A stretch of DNA of 64,000 nt from positions 2,542,001-2,606,000 of the forward strand of contig NZ_CP071696.1 in the NCBI RefSeq assembly GCF_018024495.1, read 5' to 3'. The notes below the pieces were generated by a model that was not told where the DNA came from, did no database searches, and was given only the letters and a program-made list of their open reading frames with translations. Position 1 is the first letter of the stretch. The number at the start of each line of letters is the position of its first letter. Of this stretch, positions 28,821 through 37,532 are shown piece after piece. This DNA is from Agromyces archimandritae (GTDB taxonomy: Bacteria > Actinomycetota > Actinomycetes > Actinomycetales > Microbacteriaceae). A program made the position numbers and the translations under genes.

Positions 28821-29408
28821 TTAGGGGAAGCGGTTGAGCATCCTGTGCACAAGATGTGTCGCGGCTGCAGCAGCGCTCGAAGCGGCTACGAGCCACCAGT
28901 CTCTGTCCGGGTCCCACGACGACAACGGGACCGCCCAGGGATCAGGTTCTGCCGCTCCGAATGCGAAACCCATCGCACCGCACACAAGAAAGTATCCGCA
29001 CGGAATCACGAACGCGAGTGAGGGCCAACGGGTCGCCGCGCCCAGTGTGGCGAGAGAGGCGAACAGCAAGACGTTTCGGGCCGTGCCGGGGGCTGTGCCC
29101 TCAGCGAGCATCGACGCGAGCAACAGTGCAAGCAACGGTGGGAGCAGTGCTGCTCCCAGATCAGCCCAAGCCACCGAGACCTGCCTCCGCCCGACCAGTT
29201 CAAGGGTGGACCGACCGCGCGAGACCAGGACGTACCAGAACAAAGCAGGGAAAAGGGCCAACGTGAAGCCCAGGGGCACCATGACGATACCGCCGCGGAG
29301 GCTCGGAAAGGCGTAGCGGAAATCCTGGACAAGCAGGCTTATGCAAGCCAAGACGACGAAGGAGATCAGCCACCACGCGATGCCACGCGACTTAGCCCAC
29401 AGCGTCAT
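28821..29408 (-). CDS. Polytopic membrane protein of the island ABC operon
   Basis: This 195-residue protein has about five to six hydrophobic helices (for example WWLISFVVLACISLLV near residue 12 and LGAALLPPLLALLLASML in the middle) and ends in a short basic tail. I do not recognise the family. ATG 29408 overlaps the ATPase stop by 4 bp, so it is the last gene of the operon. It could be a second permease subunit or an immunity-type membrane protein for the secreted product; both are inference. Confidence 0.75.
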   Translation of the reverse strand: MTLWAKSRGIAWWLISFVVLACISLLVQDFRYAFPSLRGGIVMVPLGFTLALFPALFWYVLVSRGRSTLELVGRRQVSVAWADLGAALLPPLLALLLASMLAEGTAPGTARNVLLFASLATLGAATRWPSLAFVIPCGYFLVCGAMGFAFGAAEPDPWAVPLSSWDPDRDWWLVAASSAAAAATHLVHRMLNRFP

Positions 29409-30145
29409 ACGGCCGAGTACTGCGACATGATCGCCCGATATGCGGATTCTGCTCGCCCGAGCCCAGGACTGATTGAATCAGCCAGGTCGAGGAACTCGTC
29501 GATCGTTCCCTGATATCGTACTCGACCCTCGCTGAGTATGACTGTCTGCCGATAAACATCCTCGATGTCTTCTGTTTGGTGGGTCGAAACCACGATGCCG
29601 GTAGAAGGGGCGATCCGAAGCAGAGTTTGGCGCACGCTGGCCCGTTGTTCGGGATCTAGTCCAGCGTAGGGTTCATCCAGCAATAGTACTGCGGGATTGT
29701 TCACCAACGCTTGACCGATGCCGAGTCTACGACGTTGACCGCCAGAGAGACGGCTGGCTTTCCGGTTTGCAAGAGACGTCAGGTTTGCGGCTTCCATTGC
29801 CGCGGGTGCGGCTTTTCGAGCCGCGCGGATAGTCATCCCTTTCAGCCATCCCGAGTAAGCGATCTGCTGTGCAACCGTCATTCCTGGCACCACTGGGACG
29901 TCTTGAGGCAACCATCCGACCTCAGCCCTGCGCCTAGCCGGGCCGAGGTCTTCCCCTGTGCCTACTCGAATGCTGCCGCGGCGTGGCCGGAGCACCCCGG
30001 CCAAAAGACTTAGCAGGGATGTCTTGCCTGCGCCGTTCGGGCCGAGAAGCACGACCGGCCCTTCGGGTATTGCGATGTCTAGGGCACGGAATACGTCACG
30101 CTTTCCCGCATATCCGAACGAGAGACCTTTTACATCGATGAACAT
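29405..30145 (-). CDS. ABC transporter ATP-binding protein of the island operon
   Basis: This 246-residue ATPase has all catalytic elements: Walker A LGPNGAGKTSLLSLL near residue 32, signature LSGGQRRRLGIGQAL near 125, Walker B VLLLDEPYAGLDPEQR, and H-loop VVSTHQTEDIED. ATG 30145 overlaps the preceding stop as TGATG, with AAGGA 6 nt upstream. Its partners are the membrane proteins on either side. The single-ATPase arrangement fits an exporter of the ABC-2 kind. Confidence 0.9.
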   Translation of the reverse strand: MFIDVKGLSFGYAGKRDVFRALDIAIPEGPVVLLGPNGAGKTSLLSLLAGVLRPRRGSIRVGTGEDLGPARRRAEVGWLPQDVPVVPGMTVAQQIAYSGWLKGMTIRAARKAAPAAMEAANLTSLANRKASRLSGGQRRRLGIGQALVNNPAVLLLDEPYAGLDPEQRASVRQTLLRIAPSTGIVVSTHQTEDIEDVYRQTVILSEGRVRYQGTIDEFLDLADSISPGLGRAESAYRAIMSQYSAV

Positions 30146-31464
30146 CACGAATCCTTGTCTGAGTCTGCGCAGATCGCTTGCGCCGTGAACCAACCTCGCG
30201 CAGATGATTCGGCATCGTTTACCGAGCGGATGGCGAGCATGTCGATCACCTGCTGACTCGAGAGCGCGGTGCCGACTTCCATGTTCACGCTAATGGCTTG
30301 GTCGGGTAGGACCCCGCTGGCATCGCCGCCCATGAGCATGGCGAGGGCATAGCCAGAGATCGTCTCAGGCGGGAGTTGTCCTTCGGCCCAATCGGATTCC
30401 GGGCAGGTGCGTGAGGATGCGATAACAGCGTCGGCATACGTCTTGATGATCGTGTCTCGCCCCGCCGTATCCACTACGCCGACGAGCGTCTCCGAATCTG
30501 GGCCTCGACCGTCCGCGTGGAGGATAGCTCCTGAAACCCGTGAAGGGATATCAATGTCGTGATCTGTTGCGGAGCGGTAGGCGTCTCTGAACGAGGCTTC
30601 GATGATGGTGGCATTCGAAGACGCCCATTGCTCTGGAAACAGGCATATCGAAGGATCGGTTCCTCGACAGACGAGGTCACTGGGTGTGCGCGCCGTTGCA
30701 CCTGTAGGGCCCGTACCTGAGACGATCGTGAGGGCCGCAATCACTCCGGCGGAGAGCACGACTGCACTGCTGGGTGCTGTGACCGACCGATGGGTTCCTC
30801 CTGCCGTGAAGAGAAATGCGGCAATAGCGGCTAGCCCGACCAGGAGCGGGCCGAGAAGAGCCTTCCAGTCTGGCGCATAGGCGAAGCTGTCACAGCAGCC
30901 GAAGAGGGCATATCCGGTAATGTTCCGCCAGGAGACATTCTCAGGGTCGGTATTCGGATAGACGGCCCAAGCGAGTAGGCCGAAGAGTGCGAGGCCAGTG
31001 GCGAGAGGAGCCGGCAAGAGCATTCCTAGCGCAGCTCCGATACTGATCGCTGTGACGGTTTGCACGACCGCGACGACGAGGAGAAGCGCCGCGCTTGTGT
31101 TCGGGGGTGCGGGCAGGGCGATAGCGGATTGGAGAGCCAGGACGGAGATGAAGCCCAGCGCACATGCCCCGAAGAGCGGCCATGTGTACTCCCAGACGAT
31201 CCGTACTGGCCATCGGACTCCGGCTCTCAATACAGCCGTGCTCTTGCGCATTCGGGTGCTGATCGTCCATGCGGCCGCTGCTGCAGCGATTGGAAGCGCG
31301 TACATGAAGCCGTCCGTGGTTCGCGCGACGTAGGCGGTCCAGGAAGGTTGGGGCGGGAATGGCTGGAGAATGCTGACCCAGACGTAGACCATGGCGAGGA
31401 TCACGACGGGGGATGCCCAGTAGGCCGGCGTCGACCACCAGGGGACGACCGGGTGCAGCCGCAT
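30145..31464 (-). CDS. Large membrane protein with C-terminal extracytoplasmic domain, ABC partner
   Basis: This 439-residue protein has about six N-terminal helices spanning roughly residues 10-240. A C-terminal domain without helices follows, starting near LVCRGTDPSICLFPEQW and holding cysteines in CRGTDPSIC, SRTCPE and QAICAD. This layout recalls membrane proteins paired with single ABC ATPases in other actinobacteria, but I cannot name a family firmly. The start follows AAGGAG 5 bp upstream. Because it overlaps the ATPase gene, the two should act as one transporter. Base use is lower in G+C than in the flanking genes. Confidence 0.8.
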   Translation of the reverse strand: MRLHPVVPWWSTPAYWASPVVILAMVYVWVSILQPFPPQPSWTAYVARTTDGFMYALPIAAAAAAWTISTRMRKSTAVLRAGVRWPVRIVWEYTWPLFGACALGFISVLALQSAIALPAPPNTSAALLLVVAVVQTVTAISIGAALGMLLPAPLATGLALFGLLAWAVYPNTDPENVSWRNITGYALFGCCDSFAYAPDWKALLGPLLVGLAAIAAFLFTAGGTHRSVTAPSSAVVLSAGVIAALTIVSGTGPTGATARTPSDLVCRGTDPSICLFPEQWASSNATIIEASFRDAYRSATDHDIDIPSRVSGAILHADGRGPDSETLVGVVDTAGRDTIIKTYADAVIASSRTCPESDWAEGQLPPETISGYALAMLMGGDASGVLPDQAISVNMEVGTALSSQQVIDMLAIRSVNDAESSARGWFTAQAICADSDKDS

Positions 31465-31536
31465 GGATGCTCCTTGAGGTTACTGTGGTGGAGTGGCGTC
31501 GGGTCATGTTCGAGATGACCCGACGCCACATGCTTC

Positions 31537-32070
31537 TCAGTGATTGATGACGACGCTGCTTGCGGAGAACAGATAGCTCCCCTTCGACCCGTGGTAGTAG
31601 CCGTTCGTGTCCGTGACCCCGTTGAGCTGGTAACGGAAGTTACCGGTGAGCCCTGATCCCCACGACATCGTGGTTCCGCAACTCGCCGTGCTGTTCCCGT
31701 ACGAAATCGGGGCGAGGGAGCCGTTCTGCTTTTGGAACTGCATCTGCACCGTGCTGACGGTGTTCCCTGACCCGGTGAGGTAGGACCAGACGCAGCCGCT
31801 CATTCTGATGGACTGCGTCACGGACGCGGACGCCGTCCGGTACGGCCCGACGGTCCCAGTCGTCCAATCGGACATCGTGGTCGTGACCGTCGTGGCATTT
31901 GCCGCGGCTGCACCGCCCGCAACGAGCGCGACGGTGGCCACGACGGTGGCCAACGTTCGCTTCGGTTTCTTCGTGATGGATCCTCTCTCGCTGACCCCGG
32001 CCCGGGAATCGGCGCTCAGTGAACTGGCTTTGTACTTTGGTTGTTTCGCGACAACGGCACTTCCTGACAT
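31537..32070 (-). CDS. Small secreted two-cysteine protein heading the island operon
   Basis: Read from ATG 32070 this is 177 residues. A basic segment (ITKKPKR, about 32-38) precedes a hydrophobic core LATVVATVALVAGGAAA and a signal-peptidase site after ANA (about residue 59). That leaves a mature protein of about 118 residues, rich in Ser, Thr, Gly and aromatics, with two cysteines (Cys93 and Cys131, likely disulfide) and a beta-rich look. The real start is uncertain: 31 residues precede the signal peptide and ATG 32070 has no close ribosome site. No family recognised. Being first in an ABC operon, it may be a bacteriocin-like or other exported effector. Confidence 0.65.
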   Translation of the reverse strand: MSGSAVVAKQPKYKASSLSADSRAGVSERGSITKKPKRTLATVVATVALVAGGAAAANATTVTTTMSDWTTGTVGPYRTASASVTQSIRMSGCVWSYLTGSGNTVSTVQMQFQKQNGSLAPISYGNSTASCGTTMSWGSGLTGNFRYQLNGVTDTNGYYHGSKGSYLFSASSVVINH

Positions 32071-32148
32071 CGTTCGGTGGATCCTATGAAGGAACCGCCC
32101 CGTCAGGTCAGGGCGTGAGTGCTTCGCGTAGCCGTGCACGTGGATGTG

Positions 32149-32204
32149 ATTCCACTGGAACGTCTAGTGCTCTGTCAACTTTCGGAATGCCCCCTGTCAG
32201 GGGG
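32149..32204 (-). promoter_or_regulatory. Promoter of the island operon with palindromes
   Basis: On the minus strand a consensus -35 TTGACA (plus-strand 32173-32178) is followed after 18 bp by TGGAAT (32149-32154) as -10. The perfect palindrome TTCCACTGGAA (32150-32160) overlies the -10, a good place for a repressor. Upstream of the -35 lies CCCCC-TGTCA-GGGGG (32190-32204), an operator or hairpin. The rest of 32071-32406 holds nothing I can identify. Confidence 0.5.
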
Positions 32205-32406
32205 TGCCTCCGAGCGTCGGGCCCGCCATACCGTCTTTCACGACGGGTCGTGCTGACGAGCCGGCCCGTGGATAGTGGCGTGCTCATACTCGGGGACCTC
32301 GACCCCCTACCCGCCAACCGTCACCGGCGGCCCTAACCCCCCCACCGGATGTCCGAGGTTGGCCCGCTCAACGGCGCTGGTACACGCGCGGAACGCGGCG
32401 GCGAAA

Positions 32407-33186
32407 TCAGCCGAAGCGCCCCGACACGTAGTCCTCGGTGGCCTGCACCGCGGGGTTCGAGAAGATCGTCGTGGTGTCGTCGTACTCGATGAGCTTGCCC
32501 GGCTTGCCGGTGCCGGCGATGTTGAAGAACGCGGTCTTGTCGGAGACGCGCGAGGCCTGCTGCATGTTGTGGGTGACGATGACGATCGTGTACTCGGTCT
32601 TCAGCTCCTCGATGAGGTCCTCGATCGCCAGCGTCGAGATCGGGTCCAGGGCCGAGCACGGCTCGTCCATGAGGATCACCTGCGGGCGCACGGCGATCGT
32701 GCGGGCGATGCAGAGGCGCTGCTGCTGCCCGCCGGAAAGCCCGGAACCGGGCCGGTCGAGGCGGTCCTTCACCTCGTTCCACAGGTTCGCCCCGCGCAGG
32801 GAGGTCTCGACGAGCTCGTCGGCGTCGGACTTCGTGATGCGGCGGTTGTTGAGCTTGACGCCGGCGAGCACGTTCTCCTTGATCGACATCGTCGGGAACG
32901 GGTTCGGCCGCTGGAAGACCATGCCGACCTGGCGGCGCACGAGCACAGGGTCGACCTCGGGGTCGTAGAGGTTGTCGCCGTCGATCAGCACCTCGCCCTC
33001 GACGCGGGCGCCGGGGATGACCTCGTGCATGCGGTTCAGGGTGCGCAGGAACGTCGACTTGCCGCAGCCGGAGGGGCCGATGAACGCGGTGACGCTGCGC
33101 GGCTCGATCGCGAGGTCGACGCCTTCGACGGCGAGGAACTTCGAGTAGTAGACGTTGAGATCGCGGACTTCGATGCGCTTGGACAC
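32407..33186 (-). CDS. pstB: Phosphate ABC transporter ATP-binding protein PstB
   Basis: This 259-residue ATPase energises high-affinity phosphate uptake. It has Walker [21 protein letters not shown], the Pst-typical insertion after it, Q-loop FQRPNPFP, signature [16 protein letters not shown], Walker [17 protein letters not shown] and the C-terminal DYVSGRFG characteristic of PstB. The start is GTG 33186 with AAAGGA upstream. It is last in pstSCAB, 23 bp after pstA. Confidence 0.97.
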   Translation of the reverse strand: MSKRIEVRDLNVYYSKFLAVEGVDLAIEPRSVTAFIGPSGCGKSTFLRTLNRMHEVIPGARVEGEVLIDGDNLYDPEVDPVLVRRQVGMVFQRPNPFPTMSIKENVLAGVKLNNRRITKSDADELVETSLRGANLWNEVKDRLDRPGSGLSGGQQQRLCIARTIAVRPQVILMDEPCSALDPISTLAIEDLIEELKTEYTIVIVTHNMQQASRVSDKTAFFNIAGTGKPGKLIEYDDTTTIFSNPAVQATEDYVSGRFG

Positions 33187-33209
33187 GGGGGATTCCTTTG
33201 CTTGCGGGG

Positions 33210-34310
33210 TCAGCGGCCGAGTTTCGGCGCGAAGATGCGGGCGATGAGCCGGGCCACGAGGTTCAGCAGCATCACGATGAGGATGAGGGTGAGGGCCGCA
33301 GCCCACGCACGGTCGAGGTAGGCGTCGGCGGGGTTGCCCTGGTTGGCGTACTGCGTGTACACGAAGACAGGGATCGACTGCATGCGCCCGTCGAAGACGT
33401 TGTAGTTCATGCTCGCGGTGAAGCCGGCGGCGATGAGCAGCGGGGCGGTCTCGCCGATGACGCGCGAGATGGAGAGCATGATGCCGGTCGTGATGCCGGC
33501 GATGGAGGTCGGCAGCACGACCTTCATGATCGTCAGCCACTTCGGCACGCCGAGCGCGTAGGAGGCTTCGCGCAGCTCGTTCGGCACGAGCCGCAGCATC
33601 TCCTCGGAGGAGCGCACGACGACGGGGATCATGAGCACTGCGAGGGCGACGGCGCCGGCGATGCCGGTTCGGGTGCCGGGGCCGAGGAAGATCGCGAACA
33701 GCGAGTAGGCGAACAGGCCGGCCACGATCGAGGGGATGCCGGTCATCACGTCGACGAGGAAGGTGATGCCGCGGGCGAGGCGGCCGCGGCCGTATTCGAC
33801 GAGGTAGATCGAGGTGAGCAGGCCGATCGGGATGGAGATCACCGCGGCGGCCCCGGTCATCAGCAGGGTGCCCATGACGGCGTGCAGGGCCCCGCCGCCC
33901 TCGCCGGTGACGTTGCGCATCGACATCGTGAAGAAGTCGGCGTCGAAACGTGCGGCGCCCAGGCCCACGACGGTGACGGTGACGGACACGAGCGGGATCA
34001 TCGCGAGCAGGAACGCGCCGGTCACGAGCGCCGTCACGAGGCGGTCGAGTGCGCGGCGCCGCCCTTCGACGAGCAGCGAGAACACCCAGACGACGGGCAC
34101 GTAGAGCACGGCGCCGACGACGAGGGTGCCGATCCAGTTGAAGGCGGATCCGTCGGCGAGGGCGACGATGCCGAAGACGATCGCGCCGAGCGCGAGGGTG
34201 GATCCGAGGATGATCCACGGGGCGCCGTTCGGCAGTTTGCCGGCCGTCAGCGAGTTGCGGATCGGCGCCGTCTGGCGGGCGGGTGCGGGTGCGGGTGCGG
34301 TGGCGGTCAT
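33210..34310 (-). CDS. pstA: Phosphate ABC transporter permease PstA
   Basis: This 366-residue permease has an Ala/Pro-rich cytoplasmic N-terminus and about eight hydrophobic segments, two more at the N-terminus than the six of E. coli Pst[21 protein letters not shown] and the EAA-type loop [20 protein letters not shown] are diagnostic. ATG 34310 overlaps the pstC stop as TGATG. It forms the translocation channel with PstC. Confidence 0.96.
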   Translation of the reverse strand: MTATAPAPAPARQTAPIRNSLTAGKLPNGAPWIILGSTLALGAIVFGIVALADGSAFNWIGTLVVGAVLYVPVVWVFSLLVEGRRRALDRLVTALVTGAFLLAMIPLVSVTVTVVGLGAARFDADFFTMSMRNVTGEGGGALHAVMGTLLMTGAAAVISIPIGLLTSIYLVEYGRGRLARGITFLVDVMTGIPSIVAGLFAYSLFAIFLGPGTRTGIAGAVALAVLMIPVVVRSSEEMLRLVPNELREASYALGVPKWLTIMKVVLPTSIAGITTGIMLSISRVIGETAPLLIAAGFTASMNYNVFDGRMQSIPVFVYTQYANQGNPADAYLDRAWAAALTLILIVMLLNLVARLIARIFAPKLGR

Positions 34311-35245
34311 CAGTTCGCTCCCGAGAAGTCTTTGCGGCGGTTCACGATCCAGCGGGCGACGGCGTTGACGGCGAAGGTCACGACGAAGAGGATGAGGCCG
34401 GTGGCGATGAGGACGTTGACGTTCAGCGCGTAGGCCTCGGGGAAGCTGAGGGCGATGTTCGCGGCGATCGTCGACGGGTTCGAGCTCGTGAACAGTTGGA
34501 GGGTGACCGCGCCGGTGGCCGAGAGCACCATCGCGACCGCCATCGTCTCGCCGAGGGCGCGGCCGAGCCCGAGCACGGAGGCCGAGACGATGCCGGGGCG
34601 GCCGAAGGGCAGCACCGCCATGCGGATCATCTCCCACCGGGTCGCGCCGAGCGCGAGGGCCGCCTCCTCGTGCAGCACGGGCGTCTGCAGGAAGACTTCG
34701 CGGCAGATGGCGGTCATGATCGGCAGCACCATGACGGCCAGCACCACGGCGGCGGTGAAGATGGTGCGGCCGGTGCCGGAGACGGGCCCGGCGAACAGCG
34801 GGAACCAGCCGAGGTGCTCGACGAACCAGCTGTAGACGGGTTGCACGGCCGGGGCGAGCACGCCGATGCCCCAGAGGCCGAAGACGACCGAGGGCACGGC
34901 GGCCAGCAGGTCGACGACGTAGCCGAGCACGGAGGCCAGGCGCCGCGGTGCGTAGTGCGAGATGAACAGGGCGATGCCGATCGAGACGGGCAGCGCCATG
35001 AGCAGGGCGATGAGCGCCGCCCAGACGGTGCCGAACAGGAGCGGCCAGACGTAGTCCCAGAAGTTCGTCGGCAGGATCGAGGCGTCCTCGCTCGTGGCGA
35101 AGAGGGCGGGGATCGACTGGACGATGAGGAAGATCGCGACGGCGGCGAGCGTGACGAGGATCAGCAGGCCCGCGAACACCGCCGAGCGCGAGAAGATGCG
35201 ATCCCCGGGCCGCGGTTTCGCTTTCAGCGGGGCTGTGCTGGTCAT
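34310..35245 (-). CDS. pstC: Phosphate ABC transporter permease PstC
   Basis: This 311-residue permease has six helices, [18 protein letters not shown], and the EAA-type loop [23 protein letters not shown] 35245 (MTSTAP) is preferred over ATG 35254 because GAGGA sits 9 nt before it but directly on the other. It is preceded by pstS at 81 bp. Confidence 0.96.
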   Translation of the reverse strand: MTSTAPLKAKPRPGDRIFSRSAVFAGLLILVTLAAVAIFLIVQSIPALFATSEDASILPTNFWDYVWPLLFGTVWAALIALLMALPVSIGIALFISHYAPRRLASVLGYVVDLLAAVPSVVFGLWGIGVLAPAVQPVYSWFVEHLGWFPLFAGPVSGTGRTIFTAAVVLAVMVLPIMTAICREVFLQTPVLHEEAALALGATRWEMIRMAVLPFGRPGIVSASVLGLGRALGETMAVAMVLSATGAVTLQLFTSSNPSTIAANIALSFPEAYALNVNVLIATGLILFVVTFAVNAVARWIVNRRKDFSGAN

Positions 35246-35326
35246 CTGGCGCATTCCTCGGTGTCGTTTCGTGGGACATGGCCGTGCCCGACCCCGACGC
35301 GAACGAGGGGGTCGGGCACGAACCTA

Positions 35327-36421
35327 CTACTCGATGGTGTCGATCGCGGTGACGATCCGTTCCCGGAGCGTGTCGGAGATCGGGGCGGATCCGGCCGACT
35401 CGGCGGCCGCGGCCTGCCCGTCCTCGCTGGCGAGGTAGGAGAGGTACTCGGTGACGAGTTCGACGTTGTCAGGCTCGGCGTACTCGCTGCAGGCCACGAG
35501 GTAGCTGACGAGCACGACGGGGTAGACGTCGGCTTCGGCAGAGCTCCGGTCGAGTTCGATCGCGAGGTCGGTGTCGGCGCGGCCGGCGGTAAGCGGCGAG
35601 GCGTCGACGATCGCGGCGGCCGCCTCGGGGGAGTAGGCGACGTATTCGTCGCCGACCTTGATCGAGACGGTGCCGAGGCCGTCGGCGCGGGATGCGTCGG
35701 CGTAGCCGATCGTGCCGGTGCCGTTGGTGACGGCATCCACGACCCCCGAGGTGCCCTGGGCGGCCTCGCCGCCGGCGAGCGGCCAGACCCCGTCGGGCTC
35801 GGCCGTCCACGCCTCGGGGGCGGCCTGCGCGAGGTACTCGAGGAAGTTCTCGGTGGTGCCGGAGTCGTCGGAGCGGTGCACGGCGGTGATCGCCGCGTCC
35901 GGCAGTTCGACGCCCGGGTTCTGCGAGGCGATCGCCGGGTCGTTCCACGTGGCGATCTCGCCGGTGAAGATCTTCGCGACGGTGGCCGCATCGAGGTCGA
36001 GCGAGTCGATGCCGTCGAGGTTGAAGACGATCGCGATGGGCGAGATGTAGAGGGGCAGTTCGACGAGGTCGGTGCCCGGGGTGCAGGCGGCGAAGTCGCC
36101 GGTGAGCTCGTCCTCCTTGAACGCGCGGTCGCTTCCGGCGAAGTCGACCGCGCCCTTCTGGAACGACTCGCGGCCCGCGCCGGAACCGGCCGGGTCGTAG
36201 TCGATCGTGACGTCGGGGTTCGCGGTCTGGAACGCGGCGATCCAGGCCTCCTGGGCGGAGCCCTGCGAGGAGGCGCCGGCGCCGACGAGGGTGCCGGAGA
36301 GCGCCGCCGCGTCGTCGCCGGGGGCGGCTGTGGCTCCGCCCTCGTTCGTCGCGCAGGAGCTGAGGGCGAGTGCGGCGGCCACCGCCACGACGGCGGGAGC
36401 ACCGAAGCGTGTGAGGTTCAC
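35327..36421 (-). CDS. pstS: Phosphate-binding lipoprotein PstS
   Basis: This 364-residue periplasmic-type phosphate receptor is lipid-anchored through the lipobox LSSC near residue 23. Phosphate-site elements AGASSQGSAQEAW, DPAGSGAGRESF and FAGSDRAFKEDE are present, plus HRSDDSGTTENFLEYL. The start is GTG 36421 with GAAGGGA upstream. It is first in pstSCAB and preceded by PHO-box-like repeats about 100 bp upstream. Confidence 0.97.
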   Translation of the reverse strand: MNLTRFGAPAVVAVAAALALSSCATNEGGATAAPGDDAAALSGTLVGAGASSQGSAQEAWIAAFQTANPDVTIDYDPAGSGAGRESFQKGAVDFAGSDRAFKEDELTGDFAACTPGTDLVELPLYISPIAIVFNLDGIDSLDLDAATVAKIFTGEIATWNDPAIASQNPGVELPDAAITAVHRSDDSGTTENFLEYLAQAAPEAWTAEPDGVWPLAGGEAAQGTSGVVDAVTNGTGTIGYADASRADGLGTVSIKVGDEYVAYSPEAAAAIVDASPLTAGRADTDLAIELDRSSAEADVYPVVLVSYLVACSEYAEPDNVELVTEYLSYLASEDGQAAAAESAGSAPISDTLRERIVTAIDTIE

Positions 36422-36516
36422 GAGATTCCCTTCCGGGGTTCCGATTGCAGGTTCCGGGCCGGGTGCCGGCCCGCCTGCGACGCTAAGCAGCTCGTGCGAC
36501 GAGCATCCCCCGTGCG

Positions 36517-36534
36517 CGTGAACGGAAGGTGAAC
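36517..36534 (-). promoter_or_regulatory. PHO-box-like direct repeats upstream of pstS
   Basis: On the minus strand GTTCACCTTCC is followed immediately by GTTCACGCGCA, two 11-bp units sharing GTTCAC in direct orientation. This is the pattern of actinobacterial phosphate-response-regulator boxes. They lie 96-113 bp upstream of the pstS start, and the window also encodes SenX3-RegX3. Confidence 0.65.
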
Positions 36535-36587
36535 TCCGGGCATCCACTGCGTGGTGCCGGGCTGGGAAGGGCCTGCGAAGCGTCGCC

Positions 36588-37532
36588 TCAGCGCTGCGCG
36601 GGGTACGTCTCGATCGAGATGATCCCGGATGCCGGGTTCGTCGCCGACAGGTGCACGACGCTGAACGCGCCCGGCTCGAGGGCGGCCGCCTCGTCGACGT
36701 AGCCGCCGAGCGGGGTCGCGGTCGCCAGGGCGAGCTCGCGGAGGATCCCGGGCAGCACGGGCCCGTGGCTGCAGACCACCGCCGACTTGCCGACGCGGAC
36801 GCGCTTGCCGATGACTCGGCGCACCTCGTCGTCGCCGGTCTCCCAGGCGTCCTGGCTGATGCCCTCGTCGCGCCTGACCTCGAGGCGGGCGGCGGCCGCG
36901 AGCGGGGCGACGGTCGTCACGCACCGCACGGCCGGGCTCGTCACGATCCGCTTCGGCGCCCACGCCCGCACCGTCGGCACGAGGGCCGCCGCCTGCTCGA
37001 CGCCGCGCGGGGTGAGCGGCCGGGATGCGTCGGGGCCGTCCCAGTCGCCCCGGCTGACCGTCTTGGCGTGCCGCATGACGACGATCGCGAAGGTCCGGGT
37101 GATCTCCTGCGCGAGGAGCTTCTCGAAGGCCTCGACGATCTCGACGTCCTGCGGGTAGCTGAGGTAGCCGCGGGCCCGTTTCGGGGTGACCCATTCGAGC
37201 GCGGCGATCTCGGCGTTCGGCCGGAACGTGGAGTGCTGCACCGCCCGTTCGGTGGCCTCGGCGGCCCAGTAGTGCACGTACTTCTCCCGGCCGCTCGGCA
37301 GCGTGTAGTGCGAGATGCCGAGCGGGGCGCCGAGGGCGACGCGGATGCCGGTCTCCTCCTCGATCTCGCGTACGGCCGTCTGCGGCAGCGTCTCGCCGGG
37401 GTCGACTTTGCCCTTGGGGATGGTGACGTCGCCGTAGGCGGTGCGGTGGACGAGCAGGATGTGCATCTTGCCGTCGATCACGCGCCAGCACACGGCCCCC
37501 GCCGCGTAGACCGCCTTCTCGCTCGCGCTCAC
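36588..37532 (-). CDS. NUDIX hydrolase-histidine phosphatase fusion (MutT1 type)
   Basis: This 314-residue two-domain protein has a NUDIX domain (about 8-145) with the box [18 protein letters not shown], then a SixA-like histidine phosphatase (about 150-314) with the catalytic VVMRHAKT and a later CSHGP. Mycobacterial MutT1 with this layout degrades 8-oxo-GTP/dGTP and diadenosine polyphosphates. GTG 37532 overlaps the ppk stop, a gene order seen widely in actinobacteria, so the pair is cotranscribed. Confidence 0.9.
   Translation of the reverse strand: MSASEKAVYAAGAVCWRVIDGKMHILLVHRTAYGDVTIPKGKVDPGETLPQTAVREIEEETGIRVALGAPLGISHYTLPSGREKYVHYWAAEATERAVQHSTFRPNAEIAALEWVTPKRARGYLSYPQDVEIVEAFEKLLAQEITRTFAIVVMRHAKTVSRGDWDGPDASRPLTPRGVEQAAALVPTVRAWAPKRIVTSPAVRCVTTVAPLAAAARLEVRRDEGISQDAWETGDDEVRRVIGKRVRVGKSAVVCSHGPVLPGILRELALATATPLGGYVDEAAALEPGAFSVVHLSATNPASGIISIETYPAQR

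Noticed and set aside
31537..32070. Lactococcin 972-family bacteriocin
   Set aside because: A secreted protein with an ABC operon fits superficially, but the characteristic Lcn972 sequence pattern is not evident; only an isolated GYYHGSK resembles it.
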